From Mesocentrotus franciscanus (lineage: Eukaryota; Echinodermata; Echinoidea; Camarodonta; Strongylocentrotidae), in the NCBI GenBank assembly GCA_037976565.1, contig CP137666.1:48511271-48575270 (forward strand): a stretch of 64,000 nt of DNA. The letters run 5' to 3'. The position numbers and the translations under genes were made by a program. Shown one piece after another: positions 24,142 through 35,444 of this stretch (positions are counted from its first letter, which is position 1; the number at the start of each line of letters is the position of its first letter). Under the pieces are notes generated by a model. The model had not been told where the DNA came from. It was given only the letters and a program-made list of their open reading frames with translations, and ran no database searches.

Positions 24142-24835
24142 GTAATAAAGCATGGGTTTAGAGCGTTGTCTTTACTCCACACCCGGTTATTTCAAAAATA
24201 AAACAAAACAAAACAAAAACCTTTTAAACTAAGACCCCTCCATCTTCCAAATTAAGACCCGGTAATAAAGCATGGGTTTAGAGCGTAGTCTTTACTCCAG
24301 ACCCGTTTAATTTTTTTAATCTTCAAAACTAAGACCCCATCATCTTATTCATGTGGAATAACATGAGTATTGAACGTAGTCTTTCCTCCAGACCCGGTCA
24401 TTTCAAAAATAAAAAAACAATAAAAACAAAACAAAAAATTCAAATCTAAGACCCAACAATCCTCCAAACTAAGACCCGGTAATAAAGCATGGGTTTAGAG
24501 CGTTGTCTTTACTCATCACCCGGTTATTTCAAAAATAAAACAAAACAAAACAAAAACCTTTTAAACTAAGACCCCTCCATCTTCCAAATTAAGACCCAGT
24601 AATAAAGCATGGGTTTAGAGCGTAGTCTTTACTCCAGACCCGTTTAATTTTTTTAATCTTCAAAACTAAGACCCCATCATCTTATTCATGTGGAATAACA
24701 TGAGTATTGAACGTAGTCTTTCCTCTAGACTCGGTTATTTCAAAAACAAAACAAAACAAAAACAAAAACTTTAAAATTAAGACCCACCATCTTCCAAACT
24801 AAGATCCTGTAATAAAGCATGGGTTTAGAGCATAG
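24142..24835. repeat. Higher-order tandem duplication in left arm
   Basis: AATAAAGCATGGGTTTAGAG recurs at about 24142, 24262, 24479, 24599 and 24809. The spacing alternates about 120 and 210-217 bp, so a ~337-bp composite unit is repeated twice. The right arm has only one such segment. Confidence 0.8.
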
Positions 24836-25610
24836 TTGTTCTCCCAGACCCGGTCATTTAAAAAAAAATGATATAATATATACAATATTTAAATACATTT
24901 AAGGTCACTTATTCGATTACTTTTTTTCTACGAACATTGAATTCCAGGATATTTGTGGGCGTTAGAATTTTTACATATTAACAAATCGTCGACGGTCAAC
25001 GAACCATCGAATCGGTCCCTCCTCTGTGTGTTATATATATGGACCATTTTGACTGATTTGTCAGTTCGTGTGACCGCCGACCAATCATTTATTTGTGACG
25101 TGTTGTATCCACATATGTTATAATGTAATTTATTTTTAAATGAAAAAAAAGAGGAATAAAATGGTGGGACTTAGTTTCGAAGATTTGTTTAAATTTCTTT
25201 TTCTTTTGAAATAACCGGGTCTGGAGGAAAGACTACGCTCTATACCCATGTTATTCCACAGGAAAAGGATGGGGAGGTCTTAGTTTGAAGATTTTTTTTT
25301 TTAAATAACCGAGTCTGAAGTAAAGACTACGCTCTTATCCCATACTTTATTACCGGGTCTTAATTTGGAGGATTGTTGGGTCTTAGATTTGAATTTTTTT
25401 TTCTTTTTTTTTATTGTTTTTTTATTTTTGAAATGTCCGGGTCTGGAGGAAAGACTACGCTCGATTGTTATGTTATTCCACAGGAAAATGATTATGGGGT
25501 CTGTTTTTAAATTTTTGAAATAACCGGGTCTGGAGTAAAGACTGCGCGCTATACCCATGCTTTATTACAGGGTTTTAGTTTTGAACAAATTCGACAAAAT
25601 ATCCCTTCAA

Positions 25611-26012
25611 ATTTATTACATTTGTGGGTAAAGTCATTATTACATTTGTGGGTGATTCAAAATTATTACATTTGTGGGTAAAGTGGTTATTACATTTGTG
25701 GGTGAAATTATTACATTTGTGGGTAAAGTGTTATTACATTTGTGGGTGTTATTACATTTGTGGGTAAAGTGTTATTACATTTGTGGGCGTTGTTACATTT
25801 GTGGGCGTTATTACATTTGTGGGTGTAACAACCACTTACCAAAATTATTACATTTGTGGGTAAAGTGGTTATTACATTTGTGGGTGAAATTATTACATTT
25901 GTGGGTAAAGTGTTATTACATTTGTGGGTGTTATTACATTTGTGGGTAAAGTGTTATTACATTTGTGGGCGTTGTTACATTTGTGGGCGTTATTACATTT
26001 GTGGGTGTAACA
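25611..26012. repeat. Minisatellite TTATTACATTTGTGGGT with ~180-bp duplication
   Basis: About twenty copies of ATTACATTTGTGGG. A ~165-bp segment at 25663-25830 is repeated nearly exactly at 25847-26012, indicating a recent duplication confined to the right terminal array. Confidence 0.92.
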
Positions 26013-26017
26013 TCCCC

Positions 26018-26965
26018 CCATCTAAATTGTCAGCTCAAAAAGATAACACACTACAACCAGATTTCTTCGCTTTTTCACAACGTGATAATTATTAGTAAGA
26101 TTGGTAACCAAAGTAATACAATGAAACATAATTTATATGGAGCAAAGGAAAGCAACCAAGCGGCACATTTCTTGTGCATTTTGCCTTTTTTTTCAAAGTT
26201 GCCCAGCCAATGTTCGTTAAATTCGTTTAAATCATGAAAATAATAATAATAAAATGACACTATTTGACTTCTTTGATCTTCCGAATGTTGAACCAGACCT
26301 TTTCGGCGCAAATATTCTGAACAAGATCCTTATAGTGCTGATGAAACTTATATGCTGTAAAGCAATGCAAAAAGAGTTACAATCAAATACTGTTGTTATG
26401 CACTATAAATCCCATTTGGGGCCCCCAAAGTACCAGATCCATAAAAGATTTATGCGAGAAAGCAAAACGGATGAGCGTTAATTTTTTCCGCATTTTGCTT
26501 CCGTCTAAAACAATAATCCTCATGCTCTTTATATACCTTGGATTCACCTTGCATGGGGGGGGGGCGCATATTATAATAGCAATCATAATTTTCTTTCCTT
26601 TTATTCACTTTCTCTTTCTTTCTTTTGCGTTTTAGTGCGCCCCCTCCATCGCCGTCCAGTGCCCTATAGAGGCTAGATACCCCAGTGCCAGCTATAGGGG
26701 ATGTCGTTTCTTGCCCGAATTTCAAATGTATGTCTTTCCAGTTTAGTTTAAAATTTTAGCAAATGCGTGAGGCAAGAGAGCAAAGTATTTTTGCCGTTAT
26801 CAGTGTTCATTTGTGGGGCCGTTTCTATGCTTATTTTTCATGATTATCATCACGATCATGAATATTTTGTTTTAATGCAAAATATAGGCCTATCTATATA
26901 GCTTTGATACATGTCGCTGTTATAGTTCGTATAGTGGCAATCTCATTACGAAAAAGAAAATGTTA
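26018..26965. other. Intergenic sequence, nothing recognised
   Basis: AT-rich, with short frames only and no family resemblance. A 'CCCCTCCATCGCCGTCCAGTGCCC'-like GC-rich island lies near 26.64-26.66 kb, but it has no recognised structure. Confidence 0.4.
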
Positions 26966-26969
26966 ACAT

Positions 26970-27665
26970 TATAACAAAATCTGTAACTAAAACCTATCTA
27001 TGCCTATTTCACATTAACGTTAAAACTATCTACATAACCTGTTTAGAATCAAGCAGACATAATATTTATACGTTTTAGCAAACAATCCGAGAAAGGAATT
27101 TAAGATAAACAAACAAAAGCTAAAATAATGCAAAAATCGCTATCACAAAAATGAAACCTCGTATATGAGTATGGCAACTCCTGAGGGCGTTTTTGAACTA
27201 TCTGAAAGAGTTGAGATCAAGCCACTTGGGAAGCACACCCGGTATGAAAATGTGGATATAGGGTGAGATAAGCTGTCTCTTGGATGACATATAATTGAGA
27301 TTTTAGACATTTTTTGTAAACATTATTAAAAAAATCTTTAAAAATCTAAAACGAAAACCTATTTAAGCCTATATTTTCACAATAGTGTTAAAAATCTACA
27401 TAACCTCTTTAGAATCAAGCAGACATGTTTATACGTTTTAGCAAACAATCCGAGAAAGGAATTAAAGATAAACATATAAACAAAATCTAAAATGCAAAAT
27501 GAGTCGTATAGGAGTATGGCAACTCCTGAGGGCGTTTTGAACTATCCGAAAGAGTTGATATCGGTTGTACTTGGGAAGCACACCCGGTATGAAAGTGTGG
27601 ATATAGGGTGAGATAAGCTGTCTCTTGGATCACTATTGAGATTTTAAACTTTTTTGTCATCATTA
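26970..27665. repeat. Tandem duplication of ~344 bp
   Basis: Blocks such as GAGTATGGCAACTCCTGAGG, AAGCACACCCGGTATGAAA and TTTAGCAAACAATCCGAGAA occur twice, 344 bp apart (27168 versus 27512), with modest divergence. Confidence 0.85.
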
Positions 27666-27804
27666 TCATATTCATGAGCTGAAGAGCAACTGCTTTCATC
27701 ATTCATATGGTACTGCCTGTCTGCCTAATAACACTGGAGGGTGCATGCAGTGCCCCGTGCTCCACCCCCTCCCCCCACATCCACCTCTACTCGCGCTTTT
27801 CATC

Positions 27805-27842
27805 GATCCACTGATCCACTGATCCACTGATCCAGTGATCCC
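27805..27842. repeat. Short GATCCACT minisatellite
   Basis: Four to five copies of the 9-bp unit TGATCCACT. Confidence 0.85.
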
Positions 27843-28009
27843 TCGATGACTGTACCCATGCTACGCCACAGAAGACAATTTAGTCTTAGCTGAGTTTCAT
27901 TAAAAAAACACAGAAAGAAAGAAAGATGAAATAGAAGAGGAATAGATCTGTGTTTAGGTCTTCTAGCTCCATGGTTTTCTACCACAATACTGATCTTGCG
28001 CTTGTAATT

Positions 28010-28504
28010 GTGCTCTCGCGTACAAAGTGCGCGTGCGTCAACAGCTGATATCTAGTCTCTGGGAAGCGCTACCGGCGGCGCGGCCGATCAACGAATTATG
28101 TGACTAAATTGACAGATTTGTTAAGCGGACAACGTCCAGACTGAATGGATACTCATACTGAAGTACTTTTGAATTCACTTCAGTGATATTGATTTCAGCA
28201 ATCACTCCATTACTGTTTCATCTATAGATTAAATGCACGGCCACGAGCTCCGCCACATTGAAGTTTGAACAGACGTGCAGCCGACAGGAAAGCGTTTATA
28301 CGTATGGCGGTAAATGGCGTGTGCTCATGGGGGAATCTCCCGCACCATAGTCCTATTCATTTGGTATAATTAAAGCCCCCTGCTGCTATTGCTGCTTAAA
28401 CGAAAAGACTGAAGATGTCATTACGCCAAAGCAATGGCATAGGATGGACATTTACACATTTATGGACCGACTTGATCATTGGTAATATAAGCAGCTTCAG
28501 TCAG
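28010..28504 (+). promoter_or_regulatory. Candidate promoter and 5' untranslated exon upstream of TLNRD1
   Basis: A CpG-rich patch (CTACCGGCGGCGCGGCCG near 28070) is followed by a region ending CAGTCAG|GTTAGT at 28504/28505, a plausible plus-strand donor. It could splice to the acceptor at 31610 or directly to 31856. This is inferred from base composition and splice-like motifs only. Confidence 0.3.
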
Positions 28505-28575
28505 GTTAGTAAAGTTTAAGCTTCAGTTAATCCAAAAGATGTACTCTAGTCTAGATCTAGTAGTGTAGAGTGTAG

Positions 28576-29222
28576 TAGACCGAAGATTTCTGTCTCTTTC
28601 GTTCGTTAGCCTCTGATTGGGTAGGGTCGGCTCCTCTCTTTAGAGACAGAAGCCGACCATAGCGGCTGCATTGCAAACTAATGCCCGCGTCCAGGCAGTA
28701 AACTTATGCCCAAAATACTACATTTTACCCGATGCATATCCGATGCATTTATTATTGTAAATTAGGCCTAGGCTAAACTACATCGGTTCCACTTACCAGA
28801 TTGACTGTATGATGCGTTTAAGGGTCTTTTTTCCGGATTTTCATCGCCGAAAATGAGCTCTGTGTTGAAATTCTTGCAGCTGTATTTTAAACTGTTACTG
28901 CGCATTAAGGAAGATGACGTCATCCATTGACAGTAACAGTTTGAAATACGGCTGCAAGAATTTCAACACGGAGCTCATTTTCGGCGACGAAAATCCGGAA
29001 AAAAAGACCCTTAAACGCATCATACAGTCAATCTGGTAAGTGGAACCGATGTAGTTTAGCCTAGGCCTAATTTACAATAATAAATGCATCGGATATGCAT
29101 CGGGTAAATAGTTTACTGCCTGCCTGGACGCCGCTATGGTCGGCTTCTGTCTCTAAAGAGAGGAGCCGACCCTACCCAAATCAGAGGCTAACGAACGAAA
29201 GAGACATAAATTTTTCGGTCTA
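28576..29222. mobile_element. Palindromic foldback element, copy 2
   Basis: It has the same termini (TAGACCGAA / TTCGGTCTA), the same TGACGTCA centre and the same subterminal hairpins as 14398-15066. It differs in the stretches around 28665-28740 and 29095-29130, while remaining self-complementary there. Flanks AGAGTGTAG and GTACTGTAG agree only partly, so the target duplication is decayed or absent. Confidence 0.83.
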
Positions 29223-29868
29223 GTACTGTAGTAGTAGAGGGGTCTAGGGGTCATCAAGGTGGATCATACTACTAGATCTAGATGATAGATCTAGAGTCGA
29301 GATCATTCTAACGTACATGTACTATTAGTACTGACTAGTACTAGGTCTAGACTATGTATCATTCCTTAAACATGTATGTATTGTAAGTGAATGCCCCAAA
29401 CTTGTGACAGAAACAAGATTCGGGTTTGCAGAAGAAAAAAAAAAAAAATTCAGATATTGTCTTTGAGCAGATTTTTGTAGTGCATTTGTTCCCTTGAAAC
29501 ACCAGTTCAGGTTTGTTTTGTTTTTGTTTTAAACGTGTACTCAGTCTACCCACCTCCGGTTGGAATTGGAAGTTACCCCAACAATAATAACACAGTGTAC
29601 AGGAGGATATCCTTGGGTTACTTTTGAGTGGAATTACCAACAACAAGATTATCAGATATCAATGTACATGTAGATGAACAGTAATGTACCGTACATTAAT
29701 AGTAGGGCCTACAGGATGAGTCCCAAGCATTTTTATTACTACAGGACTTATTAGACAAATTTAGAGATCTTGACCTTAATTAATCTTGATCTTTCCTTAA
29801 TTATAATCCCATCCATTTTGGGGGGTGCAAATCCTGAGAACTACTTTGACTGCAAATATTGTAAGCCA

Positions 29869-29975
29869 TTACATGTACATGTACATGTACATGTAGGTCA
29901 GTTTCTTACAGCATGTACATGTATAAGTGGTAAGGTGCTACAGTACATTGTACATACATGTACATGTACATGTAG
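29869..29975. repeat. TACATG repeats
   Basis: Two runs of CATGTACATGTACATG separated by about 60 bp. Such runs recur throughout the window. Confidence 0.85.
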
Positions 29976-30034
29976 AGAGAGTTATTGCTGTTCCTGCTGT
30001 TATGTGTGTTCTTCTTGTTACTATTACTATTATT

Positions 30035-30400
30035 AATGTTACCATTACCACTACCATTACCACAACCATTACCATTATCAATGCCATACCATTACCATTA
30101 ATTACCACTACCATTACCATTAATTACCACTACCATTACCACTACCATTACTATTACTACTGTCATTGTCACTACCATTATCACTACCACTACAATTACC
30201 ACTACCATTACCACTACCAATACCACTACCATTACCACTACCATTACCACTACCATTACCACTACCTTTACCGCTACCATTACCACTACCAATACCAATA
30301 CCATTACCAATTTACCATTAGTCCACTACCATTACCAGTACCACTACCATTACCATTACCACTACCATAATCATTACTATTATTATTACTACCATCTTCA
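30035..30400. repeat. CCATTACCACTA-type satellite
   Basis: About 360 bp of degenerate 6/12-bp units (ACCATT, ACCACT). Reading frames across it (His/Tyr- or Val/Met-rich) are artefacts. Confidence 0.95.
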
Positions 30401-30429
30401 TCATATTTCCCATCCCATTTTTTTTTTTG

Positions 30430-31610
30430 TTCACTTGGAAATTCCCTTTTCTGTCAGAACGCAAGGCATGCTAATGAGGCCTATAGTGAAGATTTATTCA
30501 GCATCTCAGTCGCGTGTGCTGAACTGAGTGTGATTTTGCAGCGCCGCGCGTTTGCGACAATAGAATGCGTTATCTTTAGTTGTTATTGCAGAATACCCAA
30601 TTCTTTAGAATTTGCTAATTTCTATACCTAATTTAACATAAACCATAATATTTAAAGTATTATTTTTACAATATGAATTGACTGTAATTTTGCAACTTTT
30701 TAATGTGATTTTTGTTTATGGTTCCTGACCCAGCTACAACAGCAAATCGTATAATTCTAATGTTTTTCCAGAGAAATCATTCAAGTGAAATCATTCCAGT
30801 GAACAAAATATATATACATGTATTAGGTTTGAAACTTTAACTCAAATTTAACACTTAAATATATATTCTAAGCCGACGCGGTATTGCACATTTTTATGTC
30901 AGGGCCTGGCTGGCTCTCCCAGTCCCAAGAGAACAGGGGCGGTATTTCAAAAACTGTTATATCTGTAATATTGTTTTATCCTTGCCTCACCCTAGCCATT
31001 ACAAAAATATTGATATCTTGAGTAACTCTTTTGTCACTAGTACTTTCCTCTCATAATCCTTACCCTGCTCGCGTTTAAAATTCGGGTATGTACTATGTAC
31101 TGCATACTGATTTTCGAATTAGCAGGCGCTGCAGATTGACCGTTTAAAAAAAAAAAATTAAAGAATGATATTTAGTAACAAAACCAGGCTAACTCCTGAA
31201 AAGGTTCATACATATGTAAGTGAGTTAAAATTGTCAAGTTTAAACATGTAACTGTAGTTTAATTTTGATATGCAGATTAGCCTCCTTATAAGATTTATAA
31301 ATCGCTCATTTGTATTTACTATTTTGTTGTCATGCATTATATTTGTGCATACCGTATATTTAGCAAGGACCAGAGAGCAAATAATGTTTGTTTCACTTTA
31401 GAACCACCTGTGCTTGAACTACAATGTACATTTTAAGAAAAACCTAGAAAATTTAAAACTATAGTACAGTTCATAACTTCATAGCATGTACTGTACATGT
31501 AGAGTGTGATCCCAAATGCAAACACGTTTGAATTGCTGTTGCTGATCGGTTGGCAGTCCTCTAGGCTATTTCATTGTGTTTTATTCATTCCTATTCTTTA
31601 TGCTTTTGCA
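30430..31610. other. AT-rich sequence upstream of TLNRD1, nothing recognised
   Basis: No open frame of note and no clear repeat. It is probably intron if the 28.5 kb donor is used. Confidence 0.35.
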
Positions 31611-31746
31611 GGTTCTTCTACTAAAGTTTCTTTGAGTTGAGTTTGGGACAACCTTTTACCCTGGCTTCTGTCTGACTCATGGATCATAATGGACTGTGCC
31701 AGAGTGCGAACCAGTCATTTTGTTATGGGACACGCCTCAAAGTAAA
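31611..31746 (+). other. Possible 5' untranslated exon of TLNRD1
   Basis: A pyrimidine-rich tract and TTTTGCAG precede 31611, and GTAAGT follows 31746. A second acceptor, TTTTTTTCTGCAAATACAG, ends at 31856, and the sequence then runs without a break into the coding exon. The structure is inferred from splice motifs only. Confidence 0.4.
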
Positions 31747-32027
31747 GTAAGTTCTTTCCATATCATTCTGGCTTGTCAACAGTGAGGAGGAGCATTTGAC
31801 CAAAACTTAGAGGAATAGATACTGGTATTCTCACCTATTTTTTTCTGCAAATACAGTATTACGTATTTATGAATGATGAAGAGTATCGTTCAATGTGACT
31901 ATTGGATCAATCTTCAAGCGATATCAGGAAGAAGAGAAACATTAAGTCAGACGCGAAATGGCTCACACTTATCGAAATGCAGTGAATGTGTGAATGTTGG
32001 TGCATCCAAAATTGTGAAGTTTGTATT

Positions 32028-33050
32028 ATGGCAGTATCCTCAAATGATTTATTTGGACCATCATCTGTAGGTGTTGTGTGTGACCTGTGTACTTTCAGAA
32101 TGCAGTCCTATGCTGACTTATTTCTTTTAACAAGAGACATTCGGCCTGTCAATACAGAAGGTGTCTCTTTGATTGGAGAGTCCTATTCAAAGTGCAGAGA
32201 TACTTTGATAGCCAGGACAAAGGGCCTGGCTATAGCAGCAAGGGAAGTGCGGGCACAGCTTGTGATGGGACGCCTCAAGGAAGCTGCCAATGCAATGAAG
32301 CAGCTGACGGATCTTGTTGTTCACATCACTGAATGTTCCAGTCATGCTGCATACCTTGCTGCAATCAATGATCCTGGATCAAAACAGGCAGTACCAGGAA
32401 TCATTGATCGCTACAAGATCTCCTTTGCCAAGCTCAATATTGAACATTCTTGCATGACTCTTCAACACACACCGCTTGTTGAACTCTCCCCATCTGATAT
32501 TGTGGACCTCTCAGCTAACATTGTCAGGGATCTTGGGGTATTGACCAGTGCCAGCTTACTTGCCAGTGAAGCCAGTGATGAAGTCTTTCACAAAGAGCAG
32601 TTTAAGCTGTCCATGAAGAGTGTGACAGCATGTACAAGCTCACTGCTAGCAAGCATCAAGCGCTACAAAGTGACTCTTGATGAGCGAAGCCGAACACGCT
32701 GCATCACATTCTGCAAACCTCTTGTGCAATCTTGTCAGGCATTTGTTGATTATGCCAGTGAACCTGAACACTTAGGAAACCAAGCAGACATCTCAGAGAA
32801 TGGAAAGCAGGTACAGACAGCAATATTAGGTGGAGGTATGAGTGTTGCCAGTTCGTGCATACAGTTGTGTCACTTTACACGAGCTGCAGCCTTTGATTAT
32901 AATAATCCAGATTTGATTCAGAGACTGACTGTCTGTTGTACTGCAGTTATGGATGGTGCCACCCTACTTGCTCAAGCCCTCCGAGACAGGTCATCCCCAC
33001 GAACAATACCCCCATCCGCTTCTTGCCCTCATTTGAATCATGCCGAGTAG
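32028..33050 (+). CDS. TLNRD1: Talin rod domain-containing protein 1
   Basis: The gene encodes 340 residues in one uninterrupted exon, as in vertebrates (human about 362). Diagnostic conserved blocks in order are SKCRDTLIARTKGLAI (near residues 48-65), DLVVHITECSSHAAYLAA, EQFKLSMKSV, KQVQTAILGGGMSV and, at the C-terminus, LAQALRDRSSPRT. TLNRD1 (MESDC1) resembles talin rod helical bundles R7-R8, dimerises and bundles F-actin, and is linked to filopodia and cell migration (family knowledge). The start at 32028 has A at -3 and G at +4, and leads into CDLCTFRMQSYADL, matching the human CDHCKGKMQLVADL region. An in-frame ATG at 31986 has a poor context and would add a Cys-rich extension not expected for the family. 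The protein lacks the Ala/Ser/Pro-rich N-terminal leader of mammals. An overlapping out-of-frame upstream ORF starts at 31873. Confidence 0.96.
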   Translation: MAVSSNDLFGPSSVGVVCDLCTFRMQSYADLFLLTRDIRPVNTEGVSLIGESYSKCRDTLIARTKGLAIAAREVRAQLVMGRLKEAANAMKQLTDLVVHITECSSHAAYLAAINDPGSKQAVPGIIDRYKISFAKLNIEHSCMTLQHTPLVELSPSDIVDLSANIVRDLGVLTSASLLASEASDEVFHKEQFKLSMKSVTACTSSLLASIKRYKVTLDERSRTRCITFCKPLVQSCQAFVDYASEPEHLGNQADISENGKQVQTAILGGGMSVASSCIQLCHFTRAAAFDYNNPDLIQRLTVCCTAVMDGATLLAQALRDRSSPRTIPPSASCPHLNHAE

Positions 33051-34260
33051 GCTTAGATGCTTCTTCATGGGTGATAATGCCATCCAAAACATTGAAATGA
33101 TAATGATTAGTTTATTAACTTGCCATAAATGTGCTAATTTCGTAAACAAAAAGAGCTTAACTTATTACTATGCAAAATCAAAAAGTTTGTGAAATCCACC
33201 ATTTATCAAAATCTTTTTTGTGCTTCTAAATGTACATTGAGTACACTTCCAATACTTCCAGTAGAAGGAGTGAATATGTCATTTAAAGATAGATTTATTT
33301 GTTCAGTAGATATGATTTTATTAAGAAAATCAATGGTATTACTGAAAGAAATGTTAATCATTGTGTTAGGTGGAACAGTATTATTATAATGATTTTTATT
33401 CAAATTATACATAACACAAATGGCAATATTGTGTTTGCTTGTTAGACATTATTTTACACACCTGGTAGTCGGCAATGTATTACTTGCAGACCTCAACAAG
33501 AAGAATTCTATTTTATGGATTGTCGTGACTTATTTTGTTGATGATATATTCACTGATATAAAAGTTGTGTACATGGAGTTTTAGAGGGCTTCTTCCATGA
33601 TCAATGTGCTTTCCAGACATACTGTAGCAACACTGCCTAAACATAGTAAACATGTAACACATCTTTGTGTACAAGTAGACACATTCATGTACAAAATTGT
33701 TATACAGACTTTGAAATAATCAATTAGATGGAAACTACAGTGTATGTAAATGTGAATGAACTTTCTTACAGCCTTCATACAGATACTGTTACTGTTTGTT
33801 GGAATAAATCCTATGACCATATGAATTTGAATACATGAGCTGCAGGACAAATTGTTCTGCAAGTTTGTGTAATGTCCAATCGTGTGCATGTACGTATAGC
33901 CTTGTAATGAAGATTTGCTTTCAGGGATATGATCACCTCACAATTTTTTTGGAATATCATTTTTTTTTAATGACAATCAATCCCTTTATTACAAGACATT
34001 CAAGTGCGTATATGCCTGCATGTACAGGTGCATCAAAAATTTATGAGAAATATCATCTCCTGCACATTGAAGGCTCAACATTTTAAAGAATGTTAATAAC
34101 AAAATTAATTAGAGAGTCAGGCATCTCAGTGTTTCGACTTGTAAAATATGTGTAGCTTTAAACAAAATTCAGCCATCAAAGTTCTTGAAAGGCTACTTTT
34201 CAGCCCCAGGAAGATATTATACTTGTCTTGATGAAAACTAACTTTCCATATATTTTACAT
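33051..34260 (+). other. Probable TLNRD1 3' untranslated region
   Basis: AT-rich, with no coding signal. AATAAA at 33803-33808 followed by GT-rich sequence (33850-33870) is a possible polyadenylation signal. A second AATAAAG at 38722 is also plausible for a long 3' untranslated region. Confidence 0.4.
33803..33808 (+). terminator. Possible polyadenylation signal
   Basis: AATAAA about 750 bp after the TLNRD1 stop, with TTTGTGTAATG downstream. By eye only. Confidence 0.3.
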
Positions 34261-34477
34261 TTTTGTCTCGCCTGCGTAGCAAAAAGCGAGACATAGGCGC
34301 CGCTTTTCCGGTGGCGGCGGCGGCGGCGGCGGCGTCAACATCAAAAACTTAACCAAGGTTAAGTTTTTGAATTTTTAATATAATTTTGAAAGTATAAGTT
34401 CTTATTCAATGAAACTTGGACTAAAGGGTTATCAAGTATCCCCAATCGTGTGAGCAGAATTTCAGGTCACTAAGTCA

Positions 34478-35012
34478 AGGTCAAAGGTCATTTAAGGTCA
34501 ACAAACTTAGACTATGTTGTGGCATCATCATCAAAAACTTAACCTGAGGTTAAGTTTTTGAATTTTAATATAATTTTGAAAGTATAAGTTATTATTCAAT
34601 GAAACTTGGACTAAAGGGTTATCAAGTATCCCCAATCATGTGAGTAGAATTTCAGGTCATTAAGTCAAGGTCAAAGGTCATTTCTGGTCATCAAACTTAG
34701 ATGATGTTGTGGCATCAGGTTAAGATTTTGAATTTTTATTGTAATTTTGAAAGTATACATTCCTATTCCATGAAACTTGAACATAAGGGTTATCAAGTAT
34801 CACCAATCATGTGATTAGTCTTTTAGGTGACAAAGTCAAGGTCAAATGTCATTGCAGGTCTGCAAACTTAGACTATGTTGTGGCATCAACATCAAGATTT
34901 TGAATTTTTAGCATAATTTCAAAAGTGTTTGTTCAAATTCCATGAAACTTCCATGAAGTATCACAAATCATATGACACAAATTCCAGGTCACAAAGTCAA
35001 GGTCAAAGGTCA
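34478..35012 (+). promoter_or_regulatory. AGGTCA direct repeats (DR1) within tandem units
   Basis: AGGTCAAAGGTCA, a perfect direct repeat with one-base spacer, occurs at 34478-34490, 34668-34680 and 35000-35012. A one-base variant is at 34839-34851. DR1 is the classic site for RXR/HNF4/COUP-TF-type nuclear receptors. Function here is speculative. Confidence 0.45.
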
Positions 35013-35049
35013 TTTTAGGTCAGTAGACTTGGATTATATTTTTCTCAAC

Positions 35050-35444
35050 TTAAAGAGAAGGTTGAGTTCTGGGAAGAGGTGAAAAATAATTTGTGAGAGC
35101 GTTATTCATTGTTATTATGCAAGTGTGGAAAACCATTAGATAAAACATGTTCCCTGAAAAGCATGGCTCTTCAAATGCCTTCATATTCTAAATATGGCAT
35201 GTAACAGCATAAAAATCGGGACGGATTTTTATGCCACATGTTCGTGTAGGCCCATATACATCTTTCTGTGTACAGTGCTTGTAGCTTTACTAAGACTGGG
35301 CCAAATTTCTTATCATTTTGATGATTCCAGAACCTTGTAGTACACCCCAATACTTATATGCTAAATGATCAACCTTTTCTGATCGATTCCACATCGTTTC
35401 TTTCACAATGCAATCGCATGACCAGAACTCAACTTTATCTTTAA
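35050..35444. mobile_element. TTAA MITE nested in the GTCTCGCC element
   Basis: The ends are TTAAAGAGAAGGTTGAGTTC and GAACTCAACTTTATCTTTAA. Its right part (TTCTTATCATTTTGATGATT … CAATCGCATGACCAGAACT) is shared with 44703-44873 and 53995-54188. Confidence 0.78.

Larger units (their letters stand above)
23681..26012. mobile_element. Foldback element with minisatellite termini, TGTTA…TAACA ends
   Basis: It starts TGTTACACCCACAAATG and ends with the inverse CATTTGTGGGTGTAACA. TCCCC flanks both sides (23676-23680, 26013-26017). Outer arms are opposite-strand minisatellites. Inner arms (from 23877 and to 25611) share GGGATATTTTGTCGAATTTG and the CCAGACCCGGTTATTTC block. The left inner arm is expanded by tandem duplication. 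The central ~280 bp is unique. Ends of the TGT…ACA type with 4-5-bp duplication occur in Ginger-type elements, but the class is not established. Confidence 0.78.

Noticed and set aside
25611..26012. CRISPR-like regular repeats
   Set aside because: The spacers are 2-15 bp and are themselves repeats. The array is the terminal minisatellite of a foldback in a eukaryotic genome.
29927..30370. His/Tyr-rich 147-residue frame
   Set aside because: Produced by the ACCATT/ACCACT satellite; the opposite strand gives an equally long Val/Met frame.
31986..32027. Upstream in-frame Met for TLNRD1
   Set aside because: It has a poor start context and would add a Cys-rich extension with no counterpart in the family. 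The Met at 32028 has A at -3 and G at +4.
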